The notes beneath the pieces were generated by a model. The model saw only the letters and a program-made list of their open reading frames with translations, ran no database searches and was not told the DNA's origin. Below are positions 1 through 6,934 of a DNA stretch of 10,336 nt, in pieces (position 1 is the first letter of the stretch; every line of letters begins with the position of its first letter). Position numbers and translations under genes: made by a program. The DNA is from an uncultured Eubacteriales bacterium. GTDB lineage: Bacteria > Bacillota > Clostridia > Christensenellales > Borkfalkiaceae. The stretch lies in NCBI GenBank assembly GCA_900543915.1, contig UQTB01000040.1:1-10336 (forward strand), in the 5' to 3' direction.

Positions 1-591
1 GTGAATGAGACTGCGCACCTCGGCGGGAGCCGCATAGAGGCTGTCCGGGTAGATCTCGAAGGGCGGAACGGCCGCCAGCCGCACGTCCCCCTCGAATATG
101 TCTCCGTCCTCCGTGACGCCCACCTTTTTCCCTGCCTCTGCGTCCCAGACGATTTTGTAAAAACCCGTTCCGCAGACCTCGCTCCATCGGGTCACTTCGG
201 AGGCGACCGCGTCGAAATCCGCCTTTTCAAAAGCGGTCTCCACCACTCTCCCCGCGAGACGGGCGTTGGTGATCTCATCGTCGTCGTCCGACAGAGGCGT
301 CACCGCGAGCTTCGGCCGCACGCGGGAAAACTTCGCCGCGCGGGATTCCACCAACGGCGCGATGTGATTGAACACCCGCCGTTCCTGCCACAAAAACGCG
401 TCGTCCCGCTCCACGATCTCCCCGCGGGACGAAACTTCCGCATACTGATTGCCGATGAGAAACTGCATATTGAGTTCCCACTGCTTTTCCAGGGCGGCGC
501 GCTCCTCCTGCCGCGCGGCGAAGTCCGCTTCCGTCTCGGCGATGATCTGCTCGATCCAGGCGCGCTCATCCGCCTTTTTTCTCTTTTCCAC
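1..591 (-). CDS. phage portal protein, N-terminal 197 codons (partial, runs off left edge)
   Basis: Portal proteins form the dodecameric ring at one head vertex through which the terminase pumps DNA. The reading frame is open from position 591 to the window edge (197 codons). A GTG start at 591-589 is chosen because it is the only start near the frame's beginning (an in-frame TAA lies at 612-610) and has a GGGAGG ribosome site six bases upstream. It overlaps the preceding gene by 26 bases. Residues recognisable from Firmicutes phage portals are a charged helical N-terminus, FLIGNQY, then ERRVFNHIAPLVESR, a DDDD stretch, EVTRWSEVCGTGFYKIVWD, the EGDVRL segment and PPFEIYPDSL. The position directly after terL fits the usual terminase-portal order. 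Assignment is from sequence recall and gene order, not a search; the C-terminal part cannot be judged. Confidence 0.85.
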   Translation of the reverse strand, partial: MEKRKKADERAWIEQIIAETEADFAARQEERAALEKQWELNMQFLIGNQYAEVSSRGEIVERDDAFLWQERRVFNHIAPLVESRAAKFSRVRPKLAVTPLSDDDDEITNARLAGRVVETAFEKADFDAVASEVTRWSEVCGTGFYKIVWDAEAGKKVGVTEDGDIFEGDVRLAAVPPFEIYPDSLYAAPAEVRSLIH

Positions 592-856
592 TCTTTTCCT
601 CCCATTCTTTTAATTGTGCCATGAGCCGCGCCTTTTCGGCGGCGAGCTCTTCGTCCGTCATCTCCGGGACGGGCGTCTCCTCCCGCTCTTCCAGCAGAAG
701 CCGGATGGCGGCGAGATCGGGGGGCACGCTCTTTTTCGTCACCTTCCGCTTAATCAGCAGCGGCTCCCCTTCTTCCTCCCGGTATTCCTCCACGATCTCC
801 TCCGTATCGTACCCAAGCGCCCGCCGCACGAGCGCGTCTTTCAGTTCCTGTCTCAC
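566..856 (-). CDS. small phage protein between terL and portal (96 aa)
   Basis: Short, highly charged protein of 96 residues starting with GTG at 856-854. The start overlaps the terL stop codon in a GTGA tetranucleotide, which suggests translational coupling. The segment around residues 8-55 (RRALGYDTEEIVEEY, then KVTKKSVPPDLAAIRLLLE) resembles the tail of HTH-containing small terminase or terminase-associated proteins of Firmicutes phages, where a lysine-rich strand precedes a PPDLxA motif. There is no room for an N-terminal HTH domain, so this is either a stand-alone version of that tail or a distinct packaging accessory protein. The rest (residues 60-96) is glutamate and lysine rich, probably helical or coiled coil. 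The downstream portal gene begins inside its last codons. Function is inferred from position only. Confidence 0.7.
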   Translation of the reverse strand: MRQELKDALVRRALGYDTEEIVEEYREEEGEPLLIKRKVTKKSVPPDLAAIRLLLEEREETPVPEMTDEELAAEKARLMAQLKEWEEKSGKEKKGG

Positions 857-2283
857 ATCCCTCTTCTTCTCTCCTTTGCCGCGGCGCGGGAAAGCCGCTC
901 CTTATGCCGGACGATCTCGCTTTTTTCCTCCGGCTTGTCGTTGAAGGGGCGCGTCATCAGAAAATAGCGCAGTTCATCGAGCGCGTGATCGTCCGCCTTC
1001 TTCGGCGCGTCTCCGTCGCCCCACCAATAGCTCTTGAATTCCCTGATCAGGTTGACGCAGCTGCGAAAAATATACAGGCGCGGCCCGCCGGACGGGTTCA
1101 GATAGCGCTTGACGCGCTGGATGCCGGCAAAGAGATCTTTTTTGACGTTCGGATTCGCCAGAATCCCGTTTTCGTAAAAGAGCTCCGTGACGGACTTGAC
1201 GGAAGCCAGCGTGCGCTGATTCGCCGCCGAATCGATGAGCGCGGCGATTCGGCCCCGCCCGTCCGTCTTCCAGCCCAGCGCGGCGCTGATCTCCCGGATC
1301 TTTTCCGCGTGATAGGCGATGTCTTTCCCCGCCTCGAAATGCTCCGCGACCGCGTAGACGTTGCCGTCGTAATCCACGGCGTACCAGTGACAGGAAAGGG
1401 GATTGTTGAGTCCCGGGTCGATGGAGAGCGCCGCCTGCCAGTCCGCGGGGACGGGAAAGGGATCGATCACGTGCACGTTTTCGTCGAACTCCGGATAAAC
1501 CAGCCCGGCATCCGCGCGGAAACGGCCGTAACGGCGGGACTCCAGCTGATCGGCGGGGAGGGACGCCGTGAGCGCCGCGATCTCCCGCCTGCTCAGAAAG
1601 GGATTGTCTCCCCACTCCATAAACTCGCACCAGACCTCGGGCGCATTCGCGCGGTTCAGATAGATCTCGTCGTAAACGAACGTCAGCCCCTTGAGCGGCG
1701 TCATCGTGCCGAAGAGTTCCCCGCGCCTGTCCATCAGGCGCATGCGGCATTCGTCGTAAATATCCTTCGGGGGCTCTTCGTCAAACCACACGAAATCCAG
1801 CGAGCTCCCCTGAAACTTCTCTCTCCCCTGATCGCAGGATTTGAACCCGATCACCGAAATGCCGCCGAACGCGTTCCGGACGTATATCTGGTCGATCACG
1901 CCCATGGCGGGCGCGTCCTTTCTCCCGGAGATCATGGTGATGTCCGCGATCCACCCAGGATCCAGATAGTGCAGTATTTTCGCCTGCGCCACGTCGCGCT
2001 GCACCTGCGCGGAGAGGGAAACCACCCAGCCGAAGACATCCGGCTTATTTTTCCGGTAGGGATGAACGCCCCGCGCGAGCCAGACGGTCTCCACCGCGCC
2101 GCATTCCGTCTTTCCGCTGCGGTTGCCGCCGAAAACCCACCTGTTCTTTTTCCTGCAGCGGTGAAACAGCATCTGTTTTCTGTGTTTTTTCTTCCCCGCG
2201 TTGTAGAGCGACAGGGGCGTCGGCGCGGCGCGGCGCGCCTCTTCCGCCTCGATCGCGCGGATTCTCTCGATCAATTCCCGCAC
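853..2283 (-). CDS. terL: phage terminase large subunit (ATPase and nuclease, 476 aa)
   Basis: The motor that packages phage DNA into the prohead and cuts the concatemer. The Walker A motif GGNRSGKT is at residues 52-59. The Walker B stretch LDFVWFDEE is at about 162-170, with the acidic pair used for ATP hydrolysis, and the coupling motif GTMTPLKG is at 192-199. The C-terminal RNase H-like nuclease domain shows its acidic residues in LSIDPGLNNP (D289), AALIDSAANQ (D351) and KKADDHALDELRY (D431/D432 or D436). Length is normal for the family, and no key motif is missing. The start is GTG at 2283-2281; a GGAG site lies about 13 bases upstream, rather far, so initiation may be weak. No small terminase gene precedes it: the next gene upstream is divergent and not phage-like. 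TerL therefore appears to be the first gene of the packaging block. Confidence 0.95.
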   Translation of the reverse strand: MRELIERIRAIEAEEARRAAPTPLSLYNAGKKKHRKQMLFHRCRKKNRWVFGGNRSGKTECGAVETVWLARGVHPYRKNKPDVFGWVVSLSAQVQRDVAQAKILHYLDPGWIADITMISGRKDAPAMGVIDQIYVRNAFGGISVIGFKSCDQGREKFQGSSLDFVWFDEEPPKDIYDECRMRLMDRRGELFGTMTPLKGLTFVYDEIYLNRANAPEVWCEFMEWGDNPFLSRREIAALTASLPADQLESRRYGRFRADAGLVYPEFDENVHVIDPFPVPADWQAALSIDPGLNNPLSCHWYAVDYDGNVYAVAEHFEAGKDIAYHAEKIREISAALGWKTDGRGRIAALIDSAANQRTLASVKSVTELFYENGILANPNVKKDLFAGIQRVKRYLNPSGGPRLYIFRSCVNLIREFKSYWWGDGDAPKKADDHALDELRYFLMTRPFNDKPEEKSEIVRHKERLSRAAAKERRRGM

Positions 2284-2340
2284 TTCGACAAACTCTCTCC
2301 TTTTTTGTGAAAATATCCGTGTTTTCCCGCCCGCCGTTTC

Positions 2341-2349
2341 TGCTAGAAT
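2341..2349 (+). promoter_or_regulatory. extended -10 promoter for the 250-aa exported protein
   Basis: TGCTAGAAT matches the extended -10 pattern TGn-TATAAT closely. No good -35 box is found 16-18 bases upstream, which is usual for extended -10 promoters. It lies 22 bases before the start codon of the gene at 2372. Confidence 0.5.
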
Positions 2350-2371
2350 GGTAAGACGTCAAGGAGGCTCT

Positions 2372-3124
2372 ATGAAAAAATTTTTCGCCGTGCTCATCGC
2401 CTTGTTTTTTCTCGCGCCGCCGCTCGCCGGAATTTCGCCCGCGCACGCCGCCGAGACCAAATACGGCAGGGCGCTGCACTCCGATATCGGTTTTTATAAG
2501 GACAACGCGGGGAGCGATCTGCTCTTTTTTCTCCCCTACTCCTATTACGTGAAGGTGTTGGTCGAGGGCGAACCGTATTCCCTCGTCGAATGCCACGACG
2601 CGGACGGAGAAACCACCAAGATCGTGGGATACGTGCTGACCGACTCCCTCTACTTCGACGGTACGCTCCCCGTCAACCCCTACCTCGAACTCGCCGTTTC
2701 CTTAAAGCGCGACGCCTTTTTATATGCCGACCGGCTCTGCACGGAAAAGCTGACCAAGCTCTTTTATAACGACAAAAACCAGAACAACGCCCTCTTCCGC
2801 TATTACGGCTACGCCTACGACGCCGCGGGCGAAATGGTCTATTACGTGGAATTCTTCTACGATTACGGGTATTTAAAGGCGGAAGACGTGTTCTCCTTCC
2901 ATATCCCCGATCATCCCGATCCCATTCCCTCGTTCGAGCCGGAAACGCCCGACCCGCCGGACGACGACACGCAGATCATCGAGGGAAAAGGCGGCATCGG
3001 CGGCGTGGAAATCGCCATCATCTGCTGCATCGTTCTGGCGGGCATCTTCGTCGCAGCCTTCCTCTTCCGCCCCGCCGCCAAAAAAAGAAGAGACGTTTAC
3101 TTCGACGACGGCGATTACGACTGA
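2372..3124 (+). CDS. exported SH3-like protein with C-terminal membrane anchor (250 aa)
   Basis: I do not recognise a named family. The start ATG at 2372 is preferred over an in-frame upstream ATG at 2348 because an AAGGAGG site ends four bases before it and the protein then begins with a clean signal peptide: MKKFF, a hydrophobic core to about residue 20, and a cleavage site after AHA near residue 26. Residues about 30-96 and 103-175 look like two successive beta-rich, SH3-like units, judged from tyrosine- and glycine-rich strands such as IVGYVLTDSLYF and YGYLKAEDVF. A Pro/Asp-rich linker (178-200) leads to a single transmembrane helix (about 212-233), a KKRR stop-transfer signal and an acidic tail. 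The predicted topology is outside-facing with a short cytoplasmic end. The gene is divergent from terL and overlaps the convergent gene at 3115 by 10 bases. The architecture parallels the larger protein at 3966-6257. Confidence 0.8.
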   Translation: MKKFFAVLIALFFLAPPLAGISPAHAAETKYGRALHSDIGFYKDNAGSDLLFFLPYSYYVKVLVEGEPYSLVECHDADGETTKIVGYVLTDSLYFDGTLPVNPYLELAVSLKRDAFLYADRLCTEKLTKLFYNDKNQNNALFRYYGYAYDAAGEMVYYVEFFYDYGYLKAEDVFSFHIPDHPDPIPSFEPETPDPPDDDTQIIEGKGGIGGVEIAIICCIVLAGIFVAAFLFRPAAKKRRDVYFDDGDYD

Positions 3125-3591
3125 CAGTCATACGGACATTCGCTCCGTTCGCGCGCGGCGATCCGCCGCAGCAGCTCCGGGAACAGATCCGTCTTCATGC
3201 ACGTTCGGTCGAACCATTCCCCGGTCAGCCCCGCGCGTTCGAGCGCCTTTGCGAATTTCAGAAGCAGCTTCTGCTGGCGGCGGAAATACGCCCGCGAGAC
3301 CGCGTCGAAATTCTCGTACTCCTCCGCGGGCAGGTCTTTGAAATACTTGTACGAAAAATGCTTTCTCTCGTAGGGCGTGAATTTTTCCAGAATGCGGTCC
3401 AGCTTCAGCTTGAGAGAGATGTAAAGATCTTTCTCGGCGATTTTTTCGATCAGCCGCTCCGCCTCCAAAAGCGCCGTGCGCCCGGAAGCGTACGAATCCA
3501 GCGCGCGCTTTAAAAACACGGCGTCGAACGCGTCGATCACCCCCTCCAGCGCAGGATACGCATACAGCAGCGCCTTTTCATAATTTTCCAT
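3115..3591 (-). CDS. unrecognised helical protein (158 aa)
   Basis: The start ATG at 3591 is preferred to an upstream ATG at 3630 because an AAAAGGAG site sits eight bases before it and a good promoter places transcription start near 3622, downstream of the longer start. The protein is predicted to be almost entirely alpha-helical, charged, with no signal peptide or membrane segment, so cytoplasmic. A basic aromatic stretch in the second half (FSYKYFKDL, then SRAYFRRQQKLLLKF and GLTGEWF) gives the look of a small nucleic-acid-binding or sigma-like regulatory protein, but I cannot name a family and no catalytic motif is visible. It ends CPYDC near the C-terminus. Its stop codon overlaps the 3' end of the convergent exported-protein gene by 10 bases, leaving no space for a terminator between them. 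Confidence 0.75.
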   Translation of the reverse strand: MENYEKALLYAYPALEGVIDAFDAVFLKRALDSYASGRTALLEAERLIEKIAEKDLYISLKLKLDRILEKFTPYERKHFSYKYFKDLPAEEYENFDAVSRAYFRRQQKLLLKFAKALERAGLTGEWFDRTCMKTDLFPELLRRIAARERSECPYDCQS

Positions 3592-3628
3592 ACGACCAAC
3601 TCCTTTTTCTGTTCGGAAAAGCAACTTC

Positions 3629-3656
3629 ATTTTACCTTTGTTTTTTTCTTTTGCAA
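3629..3656 (-). promoter_or_regulatory. minus-strand promoter for the 158-aa helical protein
   Basis: Reading the minus strand, TTGCAA (3656-3651) is followed after 16 bases by TAAAAT (3634-3629). Transcription would start near 3622, giving a leader of about 30 bases before the ATG at 3591. Confidence 0.55.
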
Positions 3657-3717
3657 GGGGGAACTGACGCCCTTTTGAAGTTTTCTTTTTTTCTTTTTAT
3701 TTTCTGTCGTTACCCCC

Positions 3718-3746
3718 TTGACGGAGGGGAAAAAAGGTAGTAAAAT
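3718..3746 (+). promoter_or_regulatory. strong sigma-A-type promoter under a LexA box
   Basis: TTGACG (3718-3723) and TAAAAT (3741-3746) are separated by exactly 17 bases, each matching the consensus at five of six positions. The predicted start of transcription is near 3753, immediately in front of and into the LexA operator at 3756-3769, so LexA binding would block initiation. The next gene in this direction begins 210 bases downstream at 3966. Confidence 0.7.
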
Positions 3747-3755
3747 AACAAATTC

Positions 3756-3769
3756 CGAACATTTGTTCG
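3756..3769. promoter_or_regulatory. LexA (DinR) SOS operator
   Basis: CGAACATTTGTTCG is a perfect palindrome of six-base arms around TT and fits the Gram-positive LexA/DinR box CGAAC-N4-GTTCG exactly. It begins nine bases after the -10 hexamer of the plus promoter, the classic position for repression. I infer damage-inducible transcription to the right. On the other strand a TATAAT lies just upstream of the box but lacks a usable -35. Confidence 0.75.
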
Positions 3770-3869
3770 CATTTTATTATAAAACTGATTTAAGACATAC
3801 GCCTGTCATAATTAAAAAAATATTTCCAGCTTTTTCCATAAAAAAATTGTCGGTTTTTCCCGAAAAATG

Positions 3870-3898
3870 TTGCGGACGGGCGCGCAATATGGTATACT
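3870..3898 (+). promoter_or_regulatory. second promoter for the beta-propeller gene
   Basis: TATACT (3893-3898) is preceded by TGG, giving an extended -10, and by a partial -35 TTGCGG at 3870-3875 with 17-base spacing. It would give the gene at 3966 a leader of about 60 bases and make its expression at least partly independent of the LexA-controlled promoter. Confidence 0.6.
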
Positions 3899-3965
3899 AC
3901 TAGATAATGGAACACAAACGAAAGAAAACGCGCACGCGCGCGGGCACGGGAAGGAAACACGGAGA

Positions 3966-6257
3966 ATGAAGAGAATTTTATTGATTTTTTTGATGATTGC
4001 GGCGGCGGCATCCGTTCCGTTTGCGGCGGCGAATGCGGATACGGAGACGAACGCAGCCGCGCGCCCCTTTCTCCCCGCGACGTATGAAGAATACTGCGAA
4101 CTGGAAGAACTGATGGACGTCTATTATGACGAGGGTATGACGATTCTGTCCGAAAACGACAAGGTGTGGGTCTCCCGCGGGAACGGGTACACCGCTTACG
4201 AGGCGCCGCAGAAGAACGTGAAGATGGCGCGGCGTTTTCAGAACGACGTGCTGGTGCAGGATTCCCTCGTCCTCTACCGCCTCTCCCTTTCGGACGGGAC
4301 GTTTACGCAGGTGGAGGACACGAACGGCAGCCCCATCACCGCGGGGAATTTTTCGCTGAACGACCGCTATCTCGCCGTCACGACGAATACGGATATCCGC
4401 GTCTACCGGATCACGGAAGCAGGCTTTACGCCCGTCCGCACCGTTACCACCGGAGCGGGGCGGGACAATATTCCCGTCTATGTGACCGATGCGAATTTTC
4501 TCTATTATCACATCAACGCCGATAACCTGATCTACTGGAAGGATCTGGACGCAAACGAAGGCGGAGAGCTTCAGCTGAGAACTTCCGAGGAGATCAAGGC
4601 GCTCCACGTGCGGGACGGCGTCGTCTACTACATCATGAACACCTCCGTTCTCTCCTTCGATCTCAGTCAGAAAATCACGGATACCGTGCTGACGGCGGAG
4701 GGAACGCAGAAGATCGGAACCGTTCACTCCCCCATCAGCCTGGCGTTCCGCGGGGAAAATCTCCTCGTGGCGGACAGCGGCATCAACGCCGTGCAGGAGT
4801 TTGCGCCCGCGGGAGACGGAAACTGGCGCTATACCGGCTTTGCCATCACGGGCTCCGGGCGGGGCGAGAACCGGATCTCCGGCGCGGCGGACGCCGCCTA
4901 TGCGGGCGGAACCGTCTATATTCTGGACGGAAACGGGGAAATTCTCGCCGTAGGAGCGGGCGGCGCGCAGACGGATTACCGCCGTATCGCGCCGGGCGAA
5001 AAGCTGACCTTCTCCCCCGTTAAAATCGAGACGGACGGAAAGACGATTCTCCTCGCGGACGCCGTGCAGGCGGCGTTTTACAACCCGGAAACGGGCGAGC
5101 TGACGCCTGCCGCAGCCGTCCGATCCCCGCTCTATGACATCGCTTATGCCAACGGCATGTATTACATTCTCAGCGGCGACCGCGTGATCGCGTACGACGC
5201 GGAGACCCTCAGCCCCGTTTCGCTGATCACGTCGCTCGCAGTGGGCGAGAACAGCCTTATCGCGGCGGACGTCGACCGCAACCTCTATCTCTACGACAGC
5301 GGAACGGAAACCGTCGTCCGATACGGGGAAGACGGTTCCCCCACAGCCCGTTCCTATCAGCTGCCGGAGGCGGCGATCTCCATCGGCGCGGACTTAAACG
5401 GAAACCTCTTCGCCCTCTGCGCGGACAACCGCGTTTACTCCTTCCGGGAGGAGACGGCATCCGCGGTGATTACGACCGACCTGCCGGCGGCGGACGCGCG
5501 CGCCATGTGCATGGCGTTTGATTCCGCGACCGTTTGGTTTGTCTATGACGGCGCCGGTTATATGACTGCCTGCGATTCCCTCGGCAACGACAGTATTCAG
5601 TCGGTCGCCGCGCCCGCGCTGACGCTGACCGAAGCCTCCCGCGCGGACGGCGCGCTCGCGCTGCGCACGGTGACGGAGGGGAAAAACCTGTATGAAATGA
5701 ACTATTCTGCGGAGGCTTCTTTCTTCGCCTACGTTTCCCTTGCCCGCGCGGACGGAACGACCGAGTTCCTCTCCGTCGCCGAGACGGACGGCTTCGAGGT
5801 CCTGCTCTTCCAAGATCAGCTGTATCTCGCGAAAAAGGCGCACGTTTCCCCCGTCGGCCGCCAGACGACCGAGACGGAAGGGACAAAGGCATATCTGATC
5901 ACAAGCGCATATTTCTATTATTACCCGATCGTAGAACCCGCCTATCAGCTCTCCGGCATGGCGAAGCTCCCCGTTCAGACGGAGATCAGACTGTACGGAG
6001 AAATCACTCTGAACGGCAGGGATTACTGCTATGCGGGGTATGCGGACGGCGGAACGGAGATCAGAGGGTTCCTCCCCAAGAGCTTCGTCACCGAACACTA
6101 TTCGGGCATCTACGACGGCGAGACCTTCACGGACGGGACCTCGCTCCCCGGCTCCGAGCACGCCCTGCGCAACGCGATCGTCTTTATCCTCGTAGGGCTG
6201 TCCGTGGGCACGACTTCCGTCTACTTTGTCCTCCGCAAAAAGCGGCGGAAGGACTGA
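3966..6257 (+). CDS. exported beta-propeller-like protein with C-terminal membrane anchor (763 aa)
   Basis: The start ATG at 3966 is chosen because it opens a typical signal peptide (MKRILLIFLMIAAAA, cleavage near residue 24, ANA) and an AAGGA site lies about ten bases upstream; an in-frame ATG at 3867 would bury the signal and has no ribosome site. Residues about 80-640 form many repeated short beta strands with recurring patterns such as SLAFRGENLLVADSGINAV, YDIAYANGMYYILSGDRVI and SIGADLNGNLFALCADNRV. These resemble NHL/PQQ-type propeller blades, so a substrate- or partner-binding propeller is inferred. After a tyrosine-rich segment (TSAYFYYYPIV) comes an SH3-like unit ending in GFLPKSFV, then a single transmembrane helix (about 735-755) and the tail RKKRRKD. 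No catalytic motif is apparent. Role is probably at the cell surface. It may be transcribed with the downstream ybaK-like gene 84 bases away. Confidence 0.8.
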   Translation: MKRILLIFLMIAAAASVPFAAANADTETNAAARPFLPATYEEYCELEELMDVYYDEGMTILSENDKVWVSRGNGYTAYEAPQKNVKMARRFQNDVLVQDSLVLYRLSLSDGTFTQVEDTNGSPITAGNFSLNDRYLAVTTNTDIRVYRITEAGFTPVRTVTTGAGRDNIPVYVTDANFLYYHINADNLIYWKDLDANEGGELQLRTSEEIKALHVRDGVVYYIMNTSVLSFDLSQKITDTVLTAEGTQKIGTVHSPISLAFRGENLLVADSGINAVQEFAPAGDGNWRYTGFAITGSGRGENRISGAADAAYAGGTVYILDGNGEILAVGAGGAQTDYRRIAPGEKLTFSPVKIETDGKTILLADAVQAAFYNPETGELTPAAAVRSPLYDIAYANGMYYILSGDRVIAYDAETLSPVSLITSLAVGENSLIAADVDRNLYLYDSGTETVVRYGEDGSPTARSYQLPEAAISIGADLNGNLFALCADNRVYSFREETASAVITTDLPAADARAMCMAFDSATVWFVYDGAGYMTACDSLGNDSIQSVAAPALTLTEASRADGALALRTVTEGKNLYEMNYSAEASFFAYVSLARADGTTEFLSVAETDGFEVLLFQDQLYLAKKAHVSPVGRQTTETEGTKAYLITSAYFYYYPIVEPAYQLSGMAKLPVQTEIRLYGEITLNGRDYCYAGYADGGTEIRGFLPKSFVTEHYSGIYDGETFTDGTSLPGSEHALRNAIVFILVGLSVGTTSVYFVLRKKRRKD

Positions 6258-6280
6258 CGGCGGCAAACGAAAAGGAAAAA

Positions 6281-6307
6281 GGCGGGACGGAAAGAATCCG
6301 TACCGCC
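6281..6307 (-). terminator. hairpin with U-tract in the minus direction
   Basis: GGCGG-ACGGA pairs with TCCGT-CCGCC around a five-base loop AAGAA, with one G/A mismatch. Read on the minus strand, the stem is followed by a T-rich run (CCGCCTTTTTCC), the layout of an intrinsic terminator. On the plus strand no U-tract follows. It sits between two plus-strand genes, so it would stop antisense transcripts coming from the right. Confidence 0.45.
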
Positions 6308-6341
6308 TCTGACTGCGGAACCCCCGCGCGGAGGATATGCG

Positions 6342-6812
6342 ATGTCTCTGGAACGCGTAAAAGAATATTTCAGGCAATTCGGGATGGAAAACAGGATCCG
6401 GGAGTTCAGCGCTTCCACCGAAACGGTCGGCCTGGCCGCGCTTGCGATCGGCTGCGAACCCGGGCGGATCGCGAAGACGATGGCGTTTTTCGTCGGAGAC
6501 AGGCCGATTCTGATCGCTGCGGCGGGAGACGCAAAAATCTCCAACGCCAAATTCAGGGAGCAGTTTCACGCAAAGGCGAAGATGATCCCCTTTGAGCTGG
6601 TGGAGCAAGCGGTCGGGCACAAGGTCGGAGGCGTATGCCCGTTTGCCGTCAACGAGGAAACAGACGTGTATCTCGATCTCTCTCTGCGGCGGTTTGAAAG
6701 CGTTTTTCCCGCCGCAGGCAGCGAAAACAGCGCCATCGAGCTCACGATCGCGGAGCTGGAACGGTACGCCCGCGCGATCGGGTGGGTGGACGTCTGCAAG
6801 GACCGGGAATAA
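6342..6812 (+). CDS. YbaK/EbsC-family aminoacyl-tRNA editing protein (156 aa)
   Basis: Small cytoplasmic enzyme of the YbaK/ProX-type editing superfamily, whose members hydrolyse mischarged tRNAs (for example Cys-tRNA-Pro or Ala-tRNA-Pro). The signature features are the RIAKTMAFF segment with conserved lysine 45, AGDAKISNAKF at 61-71, the loop VGGVCPFAV at 95-103, and the C-terminal strand-turn DVYLDLSLRRFESVFPAAGSEN type region (108-129) ending in AIELT. The length is typical for a free-standing editing protein. The ribosome site GGAGG lies seven bases before the ATG at 6342. Which mischarged tRNA is the substrate cannot be told from sequence by eye. It is the last plus-strand gene before convergent genes and is followed by two hairpins. 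Confidence 0.9.
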   Translation: MSLERVKEYFRQFGMENRIREFSASTETVGLAALAIGCEPGRIAKTMAFFVGDRPILIAAAGDAKISNAKFREQFHAKAKMIPFELVEQAVGHKVGGVCPFAVNEETDVYLDLSLRRFESVFPAAGSENSAIELTIAELERYARAIGWVDVCKDRE

Positions 6813-6855
6813 ATCCCGTTTCTTTCAGACTGCATGAAATGAAAGCACAAATGAG

Positions 6856-6896
6856 AAACGCCGCGCGGAACGCCGAAATCGTCCCCCGCGGCGTTT
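6856..6896 (+). terminator. GC-rich hairpin downstream of ybaK-like gene
   Basis: AAACGCCGCG (6856-6865) pairs perfectly with CGCGGCGTTT (6887-6896) across a 21-base loop and is followed by a short T-run. The loop is long, so this may be a weak terminator or an mRNA 3' stabilising stem placed before the stronger terminator at 6905-6933. Confidence 0.4.
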
Positions 6897-6904
6897 TCCA
6901 AATC

Positions 6905-6933
6905 AAAAAACTGCCGTTTTACGGCAGTTTTTT
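6905..6933. terminator. bidirectional intrinsic terminator
   Basis: CTGCCGT (6911-6917) pairs with ACGGCAG (6921-6927) around a TTT loop, with six A before and six T after the stem. It therefore works in both directions and separates the convergent ybaK-like and acetyltransferase genes. The acetyltransferase stop codon is only two bases beyond it. Confidence 0.85.
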
Positions 6934-6934
6934 A

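Larger units (their letters stand above)
3592..3965. other. 374-base gene-free regulatory region
   Basis: AT-rich stretch between two divergent genes, compositionally unlike the GC-rich coding DNA around it. It holds a minus-strand promoter near the left end, a plus-strand promoter with a LexA operator in the middle, and a second plus-strand promoter near the right end. Between 3770 and 3865 it is mostly A/T runs and I see no convincing ORF with a ribosome site and no strong hairpin. Confidence 0.7.

Noticed and set aside
904..2310. Long plus-strand open frame opposite terL (468 codons)
   Set aside because: It mirrors the GC-rich terL gene, has no ribosome site, no recognisable domain and an arginine-rich composition typical of antisense frames.
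3718..3903. Plus-strand 61-codon frame over the LexA box
   Set aside because: It starts with the TTG of the -35 box, upstream of the predicted transcript start, and has no ribosome site.
3867..3965. Upstream in-frame ATG extending the propeller protein by 33 residues
   Set aside because: It lies within the second promoter, lacks a ribosome site and would put a hydrophilic stretch before the signal peptide.
5394..6620. Long minus-strand open frame (408 codons) across the propeller and ybaK-like genes
   Set aside because: It spans two clear plus-strand genes and their gap, has no recognisable domain, and is an antisense shadow of GC-rich coding DNA.
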